Origin: Candidatus Rokuibacteriota bacterium
GTDB lineage: Bacteria > Methylomirabilota > Methylomirabilia > Rokubacteriales > CSP1-6
NCBI GenBank assembly: GCA_003221455.1
Contig: QHRX01000008.1
Location: forward strand, 37,111-71,653
Length of the DNA: 34,543 nt
Reading direction: 5' to 3'
Shown: one piece after another, positions 24,357 to 33,521 of the stretch
Layout of the letters: the number at the start of each line of letters is the position of its first letter
Numbering within the stretch: the stretch's first letter is position 1
The notes under the pieces: model-generated
Database searches by the model: none
What the model saw: only the letters and a program-made list of their open reading frames with translations
What the model was told of the DNA's origin: nothing
Made by a program: the position numbers and the translations under genes

Positions 24357-24433
24357 TGGTGCGCCTGGCAGGAGTCGAACCTGCGACCCTCGGATTAGAA
24401 GTCCGATGCTCTGTCCAACTGAGCTACAGGCGC
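24357..24433 (-). tRNA. tRNA-Arg (anticodon TCT)
   Basis: Complete cloverleaf on the minus strand: acceptor GCGCCTG/CAGGCGC, D-arm GCTC...GAGC, anticodon stem TCGGA/TCCGA with loop CTTCTAA, T-arm GCAGG/CCTGC with TTCGACT, discriminator A and an encoded CCA (24357-24359). The anticodon TCT reads AGA. It is the only full-length copy in the window; three partial copies are annotated. An AT-rich block (TATAAAATAATA, 24438-24449) directly upstream on the minus strand is the probable promoter -10 region. Confidence 0.95.
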
Positions 24434-24735
24434 GTGCATATAAAATAATACGTTACGTGTTGCGCCGCGCGGCATTCTTGCCGTCGCGCTGACTTTGAGC
24501 TGAGAGCTTAGCCCGGAAACCGAACCCAAAGCTCGCGGCTCGCTGTTTGGCTTCCGCCCTCTCTGTACCGCTCGCACCCCGCGACCTTGTGCAACGGCCC
24601 GCCTCCGGCCTGCAATGATCGGGCGAGCAGCCCAACGAACGCGACGGCTCGCCTTTGTCCGCCGCGATGCCGGGGTGGCGCCGTCGAGGTGGCACGGGCA
24701 CAGGCGCGGGACATGCGCGAGGATGGCGGCCTCGC
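24434..24735. other. Intergenic region upstream of tRNA-Arg
   Basis: No gene seen. It contains the tRNA promoter region and the first 70 bases resemble 27554-27640 (shared GCGCGGCA and CGCTGA blocks). Confidence 0.5.
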
Positions 24736-25470
24736 TCAGCTGTCGCCAACCACCATCTTCTCGTACAGCGCACTCAGCGTCTCGTCGATCCCCGCGCACG
24801 CCCACACGTCGAAGAAGGGCGAGCCCTGCAGGGCCAGGAACTCCCGCCTGTCACGCTCCTTCCTCTGCTCCTCGCTCTCGCCGGGTCTCGCCGCCTGCTG
24901 ATGTCCGCGAATGCGGTCCTTGTGATAGATGGCCGGGTACTCGATGTGGCGGTGGAGCTCCCGGAAGTCCTTCGCATAGAACACCGCCACGGGCACAGAC
25001 GCCCACTCTGCTCCGTTCTTCTTGTTCATGAACTCGAGCATGAGGTCGTGGTTGGCGTCGGGGGCGGCGGCGGGATCGGGACGCCGCCTGCCGAGAACCT
25101 TCTTGCCGTCCCGGTTGAAGATACGTAGCTCCATACCGCCCGCCTCGGACAACCGCGCGAGAACGGGCACGTCGCGACGGCAATCCGACGACCAGTCCTC
25201 GGAAATCACGAGGATCTTCGCGGGCCCGTTTGGCTGCGCCACGAGCCACTTGATCGCGGCCGTCTGGTGGTCGCTGAGGCGCGCCCTCGCGTAGCGCTCC
25301 CGGAGGACCGCGCTGTTGTCCTTGCGCGGAGCGCTGAACGACCCGCCATCGGGGAAATAGCCACCCCAGGCCTCGCGTGCGAGATTCTCGGGGCTGCCGG
25401 CGTATCGTACGTACTCGTCGAAGGTCATGCCCTTGGCGAACCGCTCTGCGTTGACGACGCTTTTAGCCAC
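24736..25470 (-). CDS. Thioredoxin-fold family protein
   Basis: Protein of 244 aa started at GTG 25470, which has AAAGGAGG just upstream; the longer frame (25569) lacks a ribosome site. The central segment KILVISEDWSSDCRRDVPVL (about residues 83-102) resembles the thioredoxin_9-type motif EAWCGDC, but only the second cysteine remains (WSSDC), so it cannot act as a two-cysteine oxidoreductase. ASVPVAVFYAKDFRELHRH (about 155-173) holds the cis-Pro loop. No signal peptide. The C-terminus is rich in charged residues. Function unknown; it stands alone between the tRNA and the divergent sigma-factor gene. Confidence 0.8.
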   Translation of the reverse strand: MAKSVVNAERFAKGMTFDEYVRYAGSPENLAREAWGGYFPDGGSFSAPRKDNSAVLRERYARARLSDHQTAAIKWLVAQPNGPAKILVISEDWSSDCRRDVPVLARLSEAGGMELRIFNRDGKKVLGRRRPDPAAAPDANHDLMLEFMNKKNGAEWASVPVAVFYAKDFRELHRHIEYPAIYHKDRIRGHQQAARPGESEEQRKERDRREFLALQGSPFFDVWACAGIDETLSALYEKMVVGDS

Positions 25471-25774
25471 GCTCTCCTCCTTTGGGTCTCCGGTCCCTTG
25501 TCGCCGGCCACAGCGTATCGTAGAACGCGCTCGGGCCGAGGGTCCGACATAGACGCGCTTCGAAAGCATGTGGCCAACTGGGCAGCACTACGCGGATGGG
25601 GCGTTACGTAGCCCGCTCGGCAGCCTGAGCACGTGAGGACCGGAACTCGGCCTCCGTGGGGGGATTCCCCCTCGCTGATTCGGGTCTCCACCTGATTGGT
25701 CGGCAACAGGGCTCCGCGTAGTGTCGACTCCGAAGACGCATAGGTGTCTCCGTTGAACGGGGGGTAGTGGTCAC

Positions 25775-27265
25775 GTGATGACATTCAAGATACCCGAGAT
25801 GAACGTCGACCCGGCCCCGGGCGCGCCGACAGCGTTCGTCTCCGGAGAGGCGGCCGAGAGCCCACATCCCGTTCTCGACGATTCCGAAGAGAGCCCAGAG
25901 CTAGCCAGCGAACGAACCTTCACGCCACTGAAAGGCGAGGACGGGGTTCGCTTGTACCTCAGGGAGATCGGCAAGATCCCGCTGCTGACCGCGCAGCAGG
26001 AGGTCGAGATCGGCCGGCGGATCGAGATCGGCCAGATCGCGCTGCGCCGGGCACTCGCCGGTATCCCCATGGCTCTGAGTGCCCTCCTCCAGGTGGGGGA
26101 CCGCCTCCGCCGGGAGGAGATCCCGGCCGACGATGTCATTCTGCAGGAAGGGGAAGAGCTGGACGGTGCCGAGGTCAAGTGTGTCCTCCGGGCGTTCTCG
26201 CGCGTCCGCTGGCTCGAGCGGCAGATCGCGCGTCCGAGACAGTCGACGCGCCTCAAGCGGCCGTCTGCCACGACCCGGCGCAACGATACAAGGAGGATCG
26301 CGGCGGCCCGAGACGCGATCCAGAAGATCGTCGCCCGGATGCCGCTCAAGCCCGCGCTCATCGACCAGCTGGTCGCCGACGTCCGCCGTCGCTGCGAGCC
26401 TATCGAGCGGCTGTCCGCTGACGCCCGGCAGGCGCCGAACCCGGCGGCCCGGCTGGAGCTGCGGAGGCTCGAGCGTGAGGCGAGGCTGCCGCGCCGGCAG
26501 CTCGAGGCCATGCTGGCGGAGATCGCCAAGCACGAGCGCGAAGTCCGCCAGGCCAAGAAGGAGCTGATGGAGGCGAACCTCCGCCTCGTGGTCTCCGTGG
26601 CCAAGCGCTACCTGCGGAGCGAGCTATCGCTGCTCGACCTCGTCCAGGAAGGGAACATCGGCCTCATGAAGGCGATCGATCGCTTCCAGTACCGCCGGGG
26701 CTTCAAGTTCTCCACATACGCGACCTGGTGGATCCGGCAGGCGCTCAGCCGGGCCCTCGCCGATCAGTCGCGGACCATCCGGATTCCCGTCCACATCGTC
26801 GAACAGCTCCACCGGATCTCGCGCGTAAACCGTACCATGGTGAACGAGCTCGGGCGGGATCCCACGCCCGAGGAGCTAGCGCAGCATGCGGGGGTCCCGG
26901 CGAATAAGGTCCGAATGATCCTAGAGTCCTCACGGCGGCCGCTCTCGCTCGAGAGTCCCGTCGGCGGAGACTCGGAGCTGGGCGACTTCCTAGAGGACAC
27001 GTCAGCGGGCTCACCGGACGACGCCATCCTGAGCCAGGATCTCATGACACGGGTCGAACGGGCACTGGCCATCCTGTCCCCAAAGGAGAAGGAGATTCTC
27101 CGCCTCCGCTTCGGGATGGGCGCCGAAGGCGAGCGCACGCTCGAGGAGATTGGTCTACGCTTCGCGGTGACACGCGAGCGCATCCGCCAGATCGAGGTCA
27201 AGGCGCTGCGCAAGTTGCGCCATCCGCGCACTGGCCGAATCCTCCGAGCCTTGGTCGAGCGCTGA
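25775..27265 (+). CDS. rpoD: Sigma-70 family RNA polymerase sigma factor (RpoD-like)
   Basis: Primary-type sigma factor of 496 aa (GTG 25775; ATG 25778 is equally possible). Region 1.2 is [20 protein letters not shown] (about 50-69); an Arg-rich non-conserved linker spans about 90-260; region 2 has [32 protein letters not shown] and [20 protein letters not shown]; region 3 [20 protein letters not shown]; region 4 [20 protein letters not shown] and [18 protein letters not shown]. Region 1.1 is absent: only about 45 unrelated residues precede region 1.2. It may be the housekeeping factor or a group 2 paralog; lack of region 1.1 and the isolated location favour a paralog. Confidence 0.93.
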   Translation: MMTFKIPEMNVDPAPGAPTAFVSGEAAESPHPVLDDSEESPELASERTFTPLKGEDGVRLYLREIGKIPLLTAQQEVEIGRRIEIGQIALRRALAGIPMALSALLQVGDRLRREEIPADDVILQEGEELDGAEVKCVLRAFSRVRWLERQIARPRQSTRLKRPSATTRRNDTRRIAAARDAIQKIVARMPLKPALIDQLVADVRRRCEPIERLSADARQAPNPAARLELRRLEREARLPRRQLEAMLAEIAKHEREVRQAKKELMEANLRLVVSVAKRYLRSELSLLDLVQEGNIGLMKAIDRFQYRRGFKFSTYATWWIRQALSRALADQSRTIRIPVHIVEQLHRISRVNRTMVNELGRDPTPEELAQHAGVPANKVRMILESSRRPLSLESPVGGDSELGDFLEDTSAGSPDDAILSQDLMTRVERALAILSPKEKEILRLRFGMGAEGERTLEEIGLRFAVTRERIRQIEVKALRKLRHPRTGRILRALVER

Positions 27266-27888
27266 TGGCGCCGAGGCCGCCTGATACACCTCTCGACTAG
27301 AGCCCTTCCTCGGGCCTCGAGACACTCTCAGGAGGGCTATGCGGTCGTCGACTCCACGCGAATCTCGGCCCGCCCTCGAATCCTGCGCCCCACGAGGGCT
27401 TTCCCCATCTGCACATCGTCTCTTCGTCGCGAAGTTACAAGATCCGGGTCCCCGAGCCTCGAGCGTCGCTCCTTGAGTTTTGAGTAGACGCCGCGGGAAT
27501 GGTCTGAGCCGGCGTAGAAGTCCGATGCCCTGTCGAGCCGAGCCGAAGGCGCGTCCCTATAAATAGGCTAACGCCTTGCACGCTGCCCAGCGCGGCAGTT
27601 TTGAACCTACGCTGATCGTGCGCCGGGAAGCGCCGCCCCGAACTGGCGCCGCCGCTGACGGTGTCGATCCGTCCCCCTCGCGGCCAGCGGCCCCTGTCCG
27701 GTCGCCCTGAGCAAGAACCGAATCATCGCGAAGACTCGATGGAATCAGATCGTCGACCTTGTTCGCCGGCCGACCCGCACGGGCACCTCGTCCGTCTCGC
27801 TGTGTCCCCGCGCGAGCTCTTTCGCCTCGCTCTCAAGGAGCTCACAGAACATGGGTTCCGCGATGCTCCCCCTGGTCCCTCGACCCCA
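27266..27888. other. Intergenic region with tRNA remnant
   Basis: No gene seen except the tRNA half copy annotated at 27515-27553. Short frames in 27661-27888 are antisense to, or shadows of, the next gene. Confidence 0.5.
27515..27553 (-). repeat. Decayed 5' half of tRNA-Arg
   Basis: TAGAAGTCCGATG at 27515-27527 and the following bases up to GGCGCG (27553) match the intact tRNA from its anticodon to its 5' end with several changes in the D-arm. The 3' half is missing and the break is again at the anticodon. The flank beyond (CTATAAATAG at 27558-27567, then GCGCGGCA) resembles the tRNA promoter side at 24434-24480. Confidence 0.7.
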
Positions 27889-28293
27889 CTACCTCGGGCT
27901 GTCGGCGGACGCCTCCACGACGCCTATCGTCGGCCCCTCAGCCCAGGCCCGCGCCCGCACCTGTGCAAACTGCTCTCCCTCGTGGTACTCCTCCACCTGG
28001 AGCGAGTCACAGTCCTCGCACTCCTGCTCCTGGCGCGTGTGACCGTCCAGCACGAGGTAGAGCTTCCGCACACGGGTCTTGGTCGTAGCCTCCTTGTCGG
28101 AGGTGGTTGACGCGACCGCCCAGGATCGCTGGCCTTCGGCACCGGCCCTCGTCTCGACGTTGATCTTGAGCCATACCAACTGCTGCGCACGCGCCACCGG
28201 CCCGCCGGCAGGGGCGAGCGAAGCGATCGCGGCTCCGAGAGCGATCACCGTCCTGAGGCTCCGAACGCGCGTTGCCACCTGTCTCCTCTCCAT
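27889..28293 (-). CDS. Small secreted protein of unknown function
   Basis: Protein of 134 aa from ATG 28293, with GGGAGG just upstream; the longer frame to 28482 has no such site. Signal peptide core VIALGAAIASLAPAG (about residues 16-30), cleavage near ARA. The mature domain (QLVWLKINVETRAG, then KLYLVLDGHTRQEQ and ECEDCDSLQVEEYHEGEQFA) is acidic with two close cysteines (CEDC) and predicted beta strands. I do not recognise a family. No neighbour within 800 nt on the upstream side. Confidence 0.65.
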   Translation of the reverse strand: MERRQVATRVRSLRTVIALGAAIASLAPAGGPVARAQQLVWLKINVETRAGAEGQRSWAVASTTSDKEATTKTRVRKLYLVLDGHTRQEQECEDCDSLQVEEYHEGEQFAQVRARAWAEGPTIGVVEASADSPR

Positions 28294-29179
28294 GGCCGCC
28301 TCCCCTCTCGCAGCACTTCTCGACGAGTGTTTAACGTGAGCTACCGGCAAGAAGAAGGTCTCGGGAATTCTGTCGCTGAGACTACAGTCCTCCCGCAGGC
28401 CAACTGTCAGATCGCGGCATGGATGGCCTCTCGTCATTCCTCCCGGGACCCCGGGCCTGGCCGTTCCAGGCGCCACCCACACGGGGATGGCCTACAAGAC
28501 TCGCTGGGCCAGATGTCCGGTTGCGGTTCGCGGTAGCGCAGTAGATGAACCTCGCCTCCTGACTGTCCCGTCGGGGCTCGTCGGTGTAGAGTCAAGTCCT
28601 TGAAGCAGTCTAGCGTGACGTCGTGCCGAGCGAGAAGCTTTTCGATTCGTTGGGCTGACGCGAACGCGGCCGAGGCCGCGTGGTTCGGAGGTCGACGATC
28701 ACGAGGTGCGTCACCGCGTGTGGGTGAACTCGGCAACTCCGGGCTCCCGAGACAGGGCGCCACCGCGGCAGGACCCTCCTTCGGCCTCTTCGCCTGGGCT
28801 CTCGGGTGTGTGCCTGCGGTTCGAGGCACCGTCGCGCAGGATGCATGCGCACCCATGGGTGGGTGCCGGACAAGCACGGCTCGGCCGACCCTCGAGACGG
28901 CCGGCCAGAAATACCTCCACTTGATTAGCAGCCGCCTGACGAGGTAGAGTACCCCCGCTTCGGTCCGGGGGCAGTGTGCCCCGATTGTTCGCCCCAGAGG
29001 GCGGCTCTCGAGCGCAACGGGGTCGCCCATGAGGCCCGCCGGCGTCCCTTCTCATCGTCGCGCAGTTCCACAGGTACGAGCACGCGACGCGGTTGCCGGC
29101 TCGCTCCACGCATGTCGGGGTCGTCCTTGACCGACGCCACGAGGGGCTGCGCATGGGTACCACGAGCCGGAGAGACAAG
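28294..29179. other. Intergenic region, no gene seen
   Basis: About 890 nt without a supported gene or RNA. Overlapping frames on both strands are Arg/Pro/Ser-rich and mutually antisense; none has a family pattern or a ribosome site. Confidence 0.5.
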
Positions 29180-29428
29180 ATGGCCGAGAAGAAGGACCGC
29201 GGGCTGGGAATCCCAACGGAGCGCGACACGATCCGCTGGCTCCTTCGGGGCCAGCGCACGCTGCAGCAGGAGCTCCGTCAGATCAACCGGGCGCTGGACG
29301 CGAGCCAACGGCTTCTGCAGGATCTCAGCCAGCATATACGAATGCTGATCCAGCCCATCGATGCGAGAGCCACCCGAGAGCGGCGCAGGACTCGACGCTC
29401 CTCCGGGAGAGTGACGAGATCTAAGTAG
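29180..29428 (+). CDS. Small coiled-coil protein
   Basis: Protein of 82 aa from ATG 29180 (GGAGAG five bases upstream; ATG 29153 is an alternative with GAGGGG). The middle, LLRGQRTLQQELRQINRALD followed by ASQRLLQDLSQHIRMLI, is a regular heptad-rich helix and the C-terminal 20 residues are Arg/Ser-rich, possibly nucleic acid binding. No family recognised. The frame's composition, unlike the flanks, supports coding. Confidence 0.5.
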   Translation: MAEKKDRGLGIPTERDTIRWLLRGQRTLQQELRQINRALDASQRLLQDLSQHIRMLIQPIDARATRERRRTRRSSGRVTRSK

Positions 29429-29783
29429 CGGGGGCGCCCAGGCCGAAAGCGAGATCATCGCGGCCGTCGCCAATGACCCTCGGTGCCCTCGCCGCCGACC
29501 GGTCTAAGCGCCAATCCGGAGGCGACCACAAGACTCGCGCCAATCTATCGCCGCTACGACGGGTCCGTCGACAGGCCGAGCGTCGGCAACAGTTCCTCAG
29601 CTGTGAGGCGCTCAACCCCGTGACGGCCTCACCCCCATGACCACCCGGCGCGGACGCCCGAGACGGGCGTCCCCGCGCTGGGAGAAAAAGCGCGTCGCGT
29701 GGCTCTCCCCGTTAGATTAGAGGTGCAGAACGCTGTGCTGAAGCAGCCGACGAAGTTCGCTCGAGCGCGGTCGCCTAGGCAGA
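29429..29783. other. Intergenic region, no gene seen
   Basis: About 355 nt between convergent small genes. No gene, RNA fold or strong terminator identified. Confidence 0.4.
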
Positions 29784-29999
29784 CTATCTGCCGCGGAGAT
29801 GCGAGGTTGAACGATACGCGCGGGGCGGAACGGAGCGATCGACGACGTTCAGCTGTCCGAGCCGCGCCGTCCCCTCGGCGACCGCTCCTGCGATCGTGCG
29901 GAACGTCCTACCGGACTCCTCGACGACTTCACCGGCGTAGTTGACGATTCGCCAGCGCCATTCGGGATGAACGGGAGTCGAAAACGCCACGACCTGCAT
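29784..29999 (-). CDS. Small conserved-looking hypothetical protein
   Basis: 71 aa from ATG 29999 with GAGGAGG eight bases upstream. The compact sequence HPEWRWRIVNYAGEVVEESG followed by TFRTIAGAVAEGTARLGQL has the look of a small single-domain protein (two or three strands and a helix); similar short ORFs beginning with a WRWRI core occur in related soil bacteria as far as I recall, without known function. It follows the RNA-binding gene by 62 nt on the same strand. Confidence 0.6.
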   Translation of the reverse strand: MQVVAFSTPVHPEWRWRIVNYAGEVVEESGRTFRTIAGAVAEGTARLGQLNVVDRSVPPRAYRSTSHLRGR

Positions 30000-30061
30000 G
30001 AGTTGCCTCCTCGCAACCTCTCACGTGTTCAGCTGACGTCGAACGCCGCCCGCGCGTCGCT

Positions 30062-30388
30062 CTACCAGCGGCTCCCGCGGGAGCCGCCGTGTCCGCCGCC
30101 GTACCCCCCGCGGCCCTCGCCACGCCTCTCCCCGCCAGAACCGGAAGGCTTTGCGACCTCCACCTTGATTTGGCGGCCGTCGAGTTCCGTGCCATTCAGG
30201 CGCCGCACGGCCTCACTGGCCTCCTCCGAGGTCGTCATCTCGACGAACCCGAAGCCTCGCGACCGACCCGAGTCGCGATCGGTCACCACGCTGGCGGAAT
30301 CGACTCCGCCGACCGCGGCAAACGCCTCACGAAGACGCTCACTGGACGTGGAAAACGAGAGACCTCCGACGAAAAGCTTGACGGCCAC
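30062..30388 (-). CDS. RRM-domain RNA-binding protein
   Basis: Bacterial single-RRM protein of 108 aa (GTG start with AGAAGGAG upstream). RNP2 is KLFVGGL (about residues 4-10) and RNP1 is RGFGFVEM (about 44-51), with the aromatic RNA-contact residues present. The C-terminal tail from about residue 82 is Gly/Arg-rich (GEGRGGYGGGHGG), as in cyanobacterial cold-induced Rbp proteins, and probably adds RNA affinity. Likely an RNA chaperone in the cytosol. The 30389-30831 stretch upstream holds its promoter and that of the divergent solute-binding protein; nothing else is visible there. Confidence 0.93.
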   Translation of the reverse strand: MAVKLFVGGLSFSTSSERLREAFAAVGGVDSASVVTDRDSGRSRGFGFVEMTTSEEASEAVRRLNGTELDGRQIKVEVAKPSGSGGERRGEGRGGYGGGHGGSRGSRW

Positions 30389-30831
30389 GACGCACTCCTT
30401 CTGAAGGCTTCCGTTCAGTGCACGGCCAGAACCCGGAAGAGGCTCGAGACGCGGCCTGAGGCTACGGAGGGTTCTCGGTGAACCGACGGTCCGCCAGGCC
30501 CATTAAGTTTACACGAGTCAAGCGCCTCCCGCTGAAGGGATTTCGGGCCCCAGACTCTACGGCGTAACTCGATGTCGTCAGTTCCGGCGTGACCCGCCGG
30601 GGTCCGGCTCCCCGCGCTCCCCCCCGGGGTTCCTTGACCACGGCCGGACCCGGCGCTAACCTCGGCGCATTCTCCGACCTTGACGGCCCTCGACGCCGCC
30701 CGACGAGCGACCCGACACGTTCACGTGGGTGCGAGTGGAGGCGGGCGGCGACGGAGACGAAGGGAGCCGTCATCACGACCGGGGGCGAATCGAGGAAGCG
30801 GGCAGGCCCGCCGCGGAAGGAGTGGCATCCG

Positions 30832-32196
30832 ATGACGATGACGCCGAACGACCCCGACAAGCCTCTGGACTCCCGTGTCGATCGCCGGACCTTCCTCAGG
30901 ATCAGCGGTGCCGCCGGTGTGGCCGTCGCCGCCGGCGGGGTGGAAGAGATCCTCGCGGCGCGCCGGGCGCCCGCCTACGCTCAGGGGACCAAGGTCCACC
31001 TCCTTCAGTGGGTCGATTTCGTTCCCGAGGGGGACGTCGAACTGCGGCGCCAGATCGCCGAGTACAATCAGCAGACGAGGGCCGAGGTCACCCTCGAGAC
31101 CATCAACGCGAACGACCTCCAGGCGCGGATTACCGCCGCGATCCAGTCCGGCAGCGGCCCCGATATCATCCTGATGCTCCACAACTGGCCCCATCTCTAT
31201 CAGAGCGCCCTCGCCGACGTCTCCGACCTGTGCGAGTGGAAAGCCCGAGACCAGGGCGGCTACTACCCTGAGTCCGAAGCCGCGGCCAGAGAGGGCACCC
31301 GCTGGCTCGCGCTGCCCTACGAGATCGTCGGCGGTCTGATCACCTACCGGAAGTCGTGGTTTGCGGAGGTGGGCGCCCTCGAACCGCCGAAGACGCTCGA
31401 CGACTACCGCAGGGTGGGTGCGGCGCTGAAGAAGAAGGGCCGCCCCATCGGTCAGACCCTCGGCCACACATTCGGCGACGCCCCGGCCTGGACGTACCCG
31501 CTCCTCTGGGGCTTCGGCGGGGCTGAGACGGACACCACGGGGAAGAAGGTCGTCCTCAATTCGAGGGGGACGCTGGAGTCGGTCAAGTGGATGACGGCCT
31601 TCTGGACGGAGGCGTGTGACGAGGGCGGGCTCGCCTGGGACGACACGAACAACAACCGAGCCTTCCACGCCAACGAGGTCAGCGCGACCCTGAACGGCGC
31701 CTCGATCTACATCGTCGCCAAGCGCAAGCCGGACGCGATCAAGGACGAATTCGGCCAGCCGATGTACAAGGACATTTCCCACTTCGCGATCCCCGATGGT
31801 CCGCAGCGGAGGCCGGCCTACCACCTCGCGTTCTCGCACGCCGTCATGAAGTACTCGACGAACCAGCAGGCGGCGAGGGAGTTCCTGAAGTGGTTACACG
31901 CGAAGGAGCAGTTCGGCAAGTGGTTCGAGATCGAGTCGGGCTATAACGTCGGGGCCGCGGCGTTTTGGGAGCACCATCCGATGTGGGAACGGGTGGACGA
32001 CGCGATGAAGCCGTTTCGGACCGCGGCCCGTGCCTCGCGCATGTTTGGCTACGCCGGGCCGTCGAGCGCTAAGGCGACCGAGGCGTACTCCAAGTACATC
32101 ATCACCGATATGTACGCCAAGGCGGTCCAGGGGATGCCGCCGGCCCAGGCGGTCGCGTGGGCCGAGGCCGAGCTGAGGAAGATCTACGAGGCGTGA
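30832..32196 (+). CDS. ABC transporter solute-binding protein family 1 (Tat-exported)
   Basis: Extracellular solute-binding protein of 454 aa from ATG 30832, chosen because GGAAGGAG lies nine bases upstream; the longer frame (30589) is shadow. Tat signal DRRTFLRISGAAGVAVAAGG with cleavage near AYAQG. The mature protein begins with KVHLLQWVDFVPEGD and contains SGSGPDIILMLHNWPHLYQS (about 100-119), typical of sugar/oligosaccharide-binding proteins. No permease or ATPase gene follows, so it is an orphan here. The substrate is unknown. Confidence 0.92.
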   Translation: MTMTPNDPDKPLDSRVDRRTFLRISGAAGVAVAAGGVEEILAARRAPAYAQGTKVHLLQWVDFVPEGDVELRRQIAEYNQQTRAEVTLETINANDLQARITAAIQSGSGPDIILMLHNWPHLYQSALADVSDLCEWKARDQGGYYPESEAAAREGTRWLALPYEIVGGLITYRKSWFAEVGALEPPKTLDDYRRVGAALKKKGRPIGQTLGHTFGDAPAWTYPLLWGFGGAETDTTGKKVVLNSRGTLESVKWMTAFWTEACDEGGLAWDDTNNNRAFHANEVSATLNGASIYIVAKRKPDAIKDEFGQPMYKDISHFAIPDGPQRRPAYHLAFSHAVMKYSTNQQAAREFLKWLHAKEQFGKWFEIESGYNVGAAAFWEHHPMWERVDDAMKPFRTAARASRMFGYAGPSSAKATEAYSKYIITDMYAKAVQGMPPAQAVAWAEAELRKIYEA

Positions 32197-32909
32197 CGCG
32201 GCCGTTGGCGGGGACTGGCCATGGCTCAAGACCGAGGTTCTTCCGGGAGGGCGCGGGGACGGCGCCGCGATCGCGTGCCATGCCATGCGTGTGCTCGCGG
32301 TGACCCTCGTCGCCGGACCATCGACACCCGACGATGACGACGACCATGGCGGATGCGTCTCAGTCTGCCCACCGGCCGGAGTGTCAGGACAGATCCAGTC
32401 CAGACCAAGGGAGGGTCCGCCGACCGACGGTCGCGGTCGAACTGGTCGGCCCAAAGACCGCCAAGACTCGCGACCGACGGTCCCACTGCCGCCTCCTCTT
32501 GACGGCGGATGAGGTGTCCCAATGAAAGACCGACGATCACATCACAATCGAGAAGGCTCGGTCCGCCCGAAGACTGCCCCGGCTCCACCCCGACCTTTGC
32601 CGACGCGTCCTCCGCGACGGCCGTCTCCCCAACGACCGGCCCCGGCGAGACCGGCCTAATCGCGAGCGTGCGGGCACACGCCGCAAAGCTGTCCAGGCGG
32701 GGATCGTGGATTACGTCTTCCTTCTCGCTGAGTCCTGGGGCCCATCGATCGTCGCATATGGATAACCGCGAAAGTCCAGAGACCTTCGCCAGCCATGCGA
32801 CTGCGCGGACGAAGCCCGTGCACACCGCAGCGTCGGAGACAGGATCGCTCCAGAAGGCGGAGCAGGGGATTGGTCGACGCGTCGATTGGTCGGTGGTAGG
32901 CTGAATCCC
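32197..32909. other. Intergenic region with a doubtful minus-strand frame
   Basis: About 710 nt. On the minus strand a frame from GTG 32825 to 32226 contains protein-like pieces (AKVSGLSRLSICDDRWAPGL, then FAACARTLAIRPVSPGPVVG), but it has no ribosome site, runs into low-quality sequence and matches nothing I know. It may be a decayed gene. Nothing else is seen. Confidence 0.3.
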
Positions 32910-33479
32910 ATGCGATTGAGAACGCGGAGGCCCTACATCGTCCCTCTTCTGGCCACGCTGTTCCTGGCGGCATGCGCGACCGTGCCCGCGGGGCCGAGCG
33001 TGATGGTGCTGCCGGGCACGGGGAAGAACTTCGAGCAATTTCAGGCCGATGATGCGGTCTGCCGTCAATGGGCCGCACAGCAGACGGGGACGACCCCGCG
33101 GCGAGCGGCGACGGAGAGCACGGTGAGCGGGGCGGCGATCGGGACGGCGGTGGGGGCGGCGGCGGGTGCCGCGATCGGTGCCGCCGCCGGGAGCCCGGCG
33201 ACCGGAGCAGCGGTCGGTGCGGGCGTTGGGCTGCTTGGCGGGACGGCGGCGGGCGCGAGCAGCGCCGAGGGTTCGAGCTGGTCGGTCCAGCGTCGTTACG
33301 ACATGACCTATATGCAGTGCATGTACGCGAAGGGCAACCAGATCCCGATTCCCGGCGGCTCTCGGTCGATGTACACGCCGCCGCCCGCTGCGACTCCGCC
33401 TACCGCTAGCGCTCCCGCCAACATCCCCCCTCCGCCGCCAGGGTCTCCCCCGCCACCGCCGCCCGGGCTTTCGCGCTAG
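32910..33479 (+). CDS. Glycine-zipper lipoprotein with proline-rich tail
   Basis: 189-aa lipoprotein: signal peptide with lipobox LFLAACATVP (Cys near residue 23), then an N-terminal domain (FEQFQADDAVCRQWAAQQTG), a glycine-zipper membrane segment (GAAIGTAVGAAAGAAIGAAA and a second Gly-rich hairpin, about 75-120), a short conserved YDMTYMQCMYAKGNQIP segment and a Pro-rich C-terminus (runs of six prolines). YMGG-type glycine-zipper proteins sit in or on the outer membrane; function not established. The start is ATG 32910; an upstream TTG is less likely. Confidence 0.88.
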   Translation: MRLRTRRPYIVPLLATLFLAACATVPAGPSVMVLPGTGKNFEQFQADDAVCRQWAAQQTGTTPRRAATESTVSGAAIGTAVGAAAGAAIGAAAGSPATGAAVGAGVGLLGGTAAGASSAEGSSWSVQRRYDMTYMQCMYAKGNQIPIPGGSRSMYTPPPAATPPTASAPANIPPPPPGSPPPPPPGLSR

Positions 33480-33521
33480 CGCTCCCCCTCCGCTAGCCGG
33501 AGGGCTCGGCCTCCCAGATCG

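Larger units (their letters stand above)
19856..24400. mobile_element. Putative integrative island B (tRNA-Arg anchored)
   Basis: A 4.5-kb segment between the tRNA 3'-half at 19812-19855 and the intact tRNA-Arg at 24357-24433. It contains decayed genes on the left, the GMC dehydrogenase operon, and an integrase tail 120 nt before the tRNA. The intact tRNA at one end and the 3' half at the other is the classical product of integration into a tRNA gene. Inferred to be no longer mobile. Confidence 0.6.

Noticed and set aside
24137-24448. ORF ending in LVRLAGVEPATLGLEV
   Set aside because: Translation of the tRNA-Arg gene itself, a known artefact in annotated genomes; the same applies to the frames at 15253-15435 and 24395-24805.
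27289-27330. Possible terminator after the sigma-factor gene
   Set aside because: Arms (GAGCCC/GGGCCTC) pair imperfectly and no U-tract follows.
30589-30831. N-terminal extension of the solute-binding protein
   Set aside because: The Tat signal begins only after ATG 30832, which has the ribosome site; the upstream frame is Arg/Pro-rich shadow.
33172-33255. Tandem GC-rich repeat
   Set aside because: It is the in-frame coding of the glycine-zipper segment, not an independent DNA repeat.
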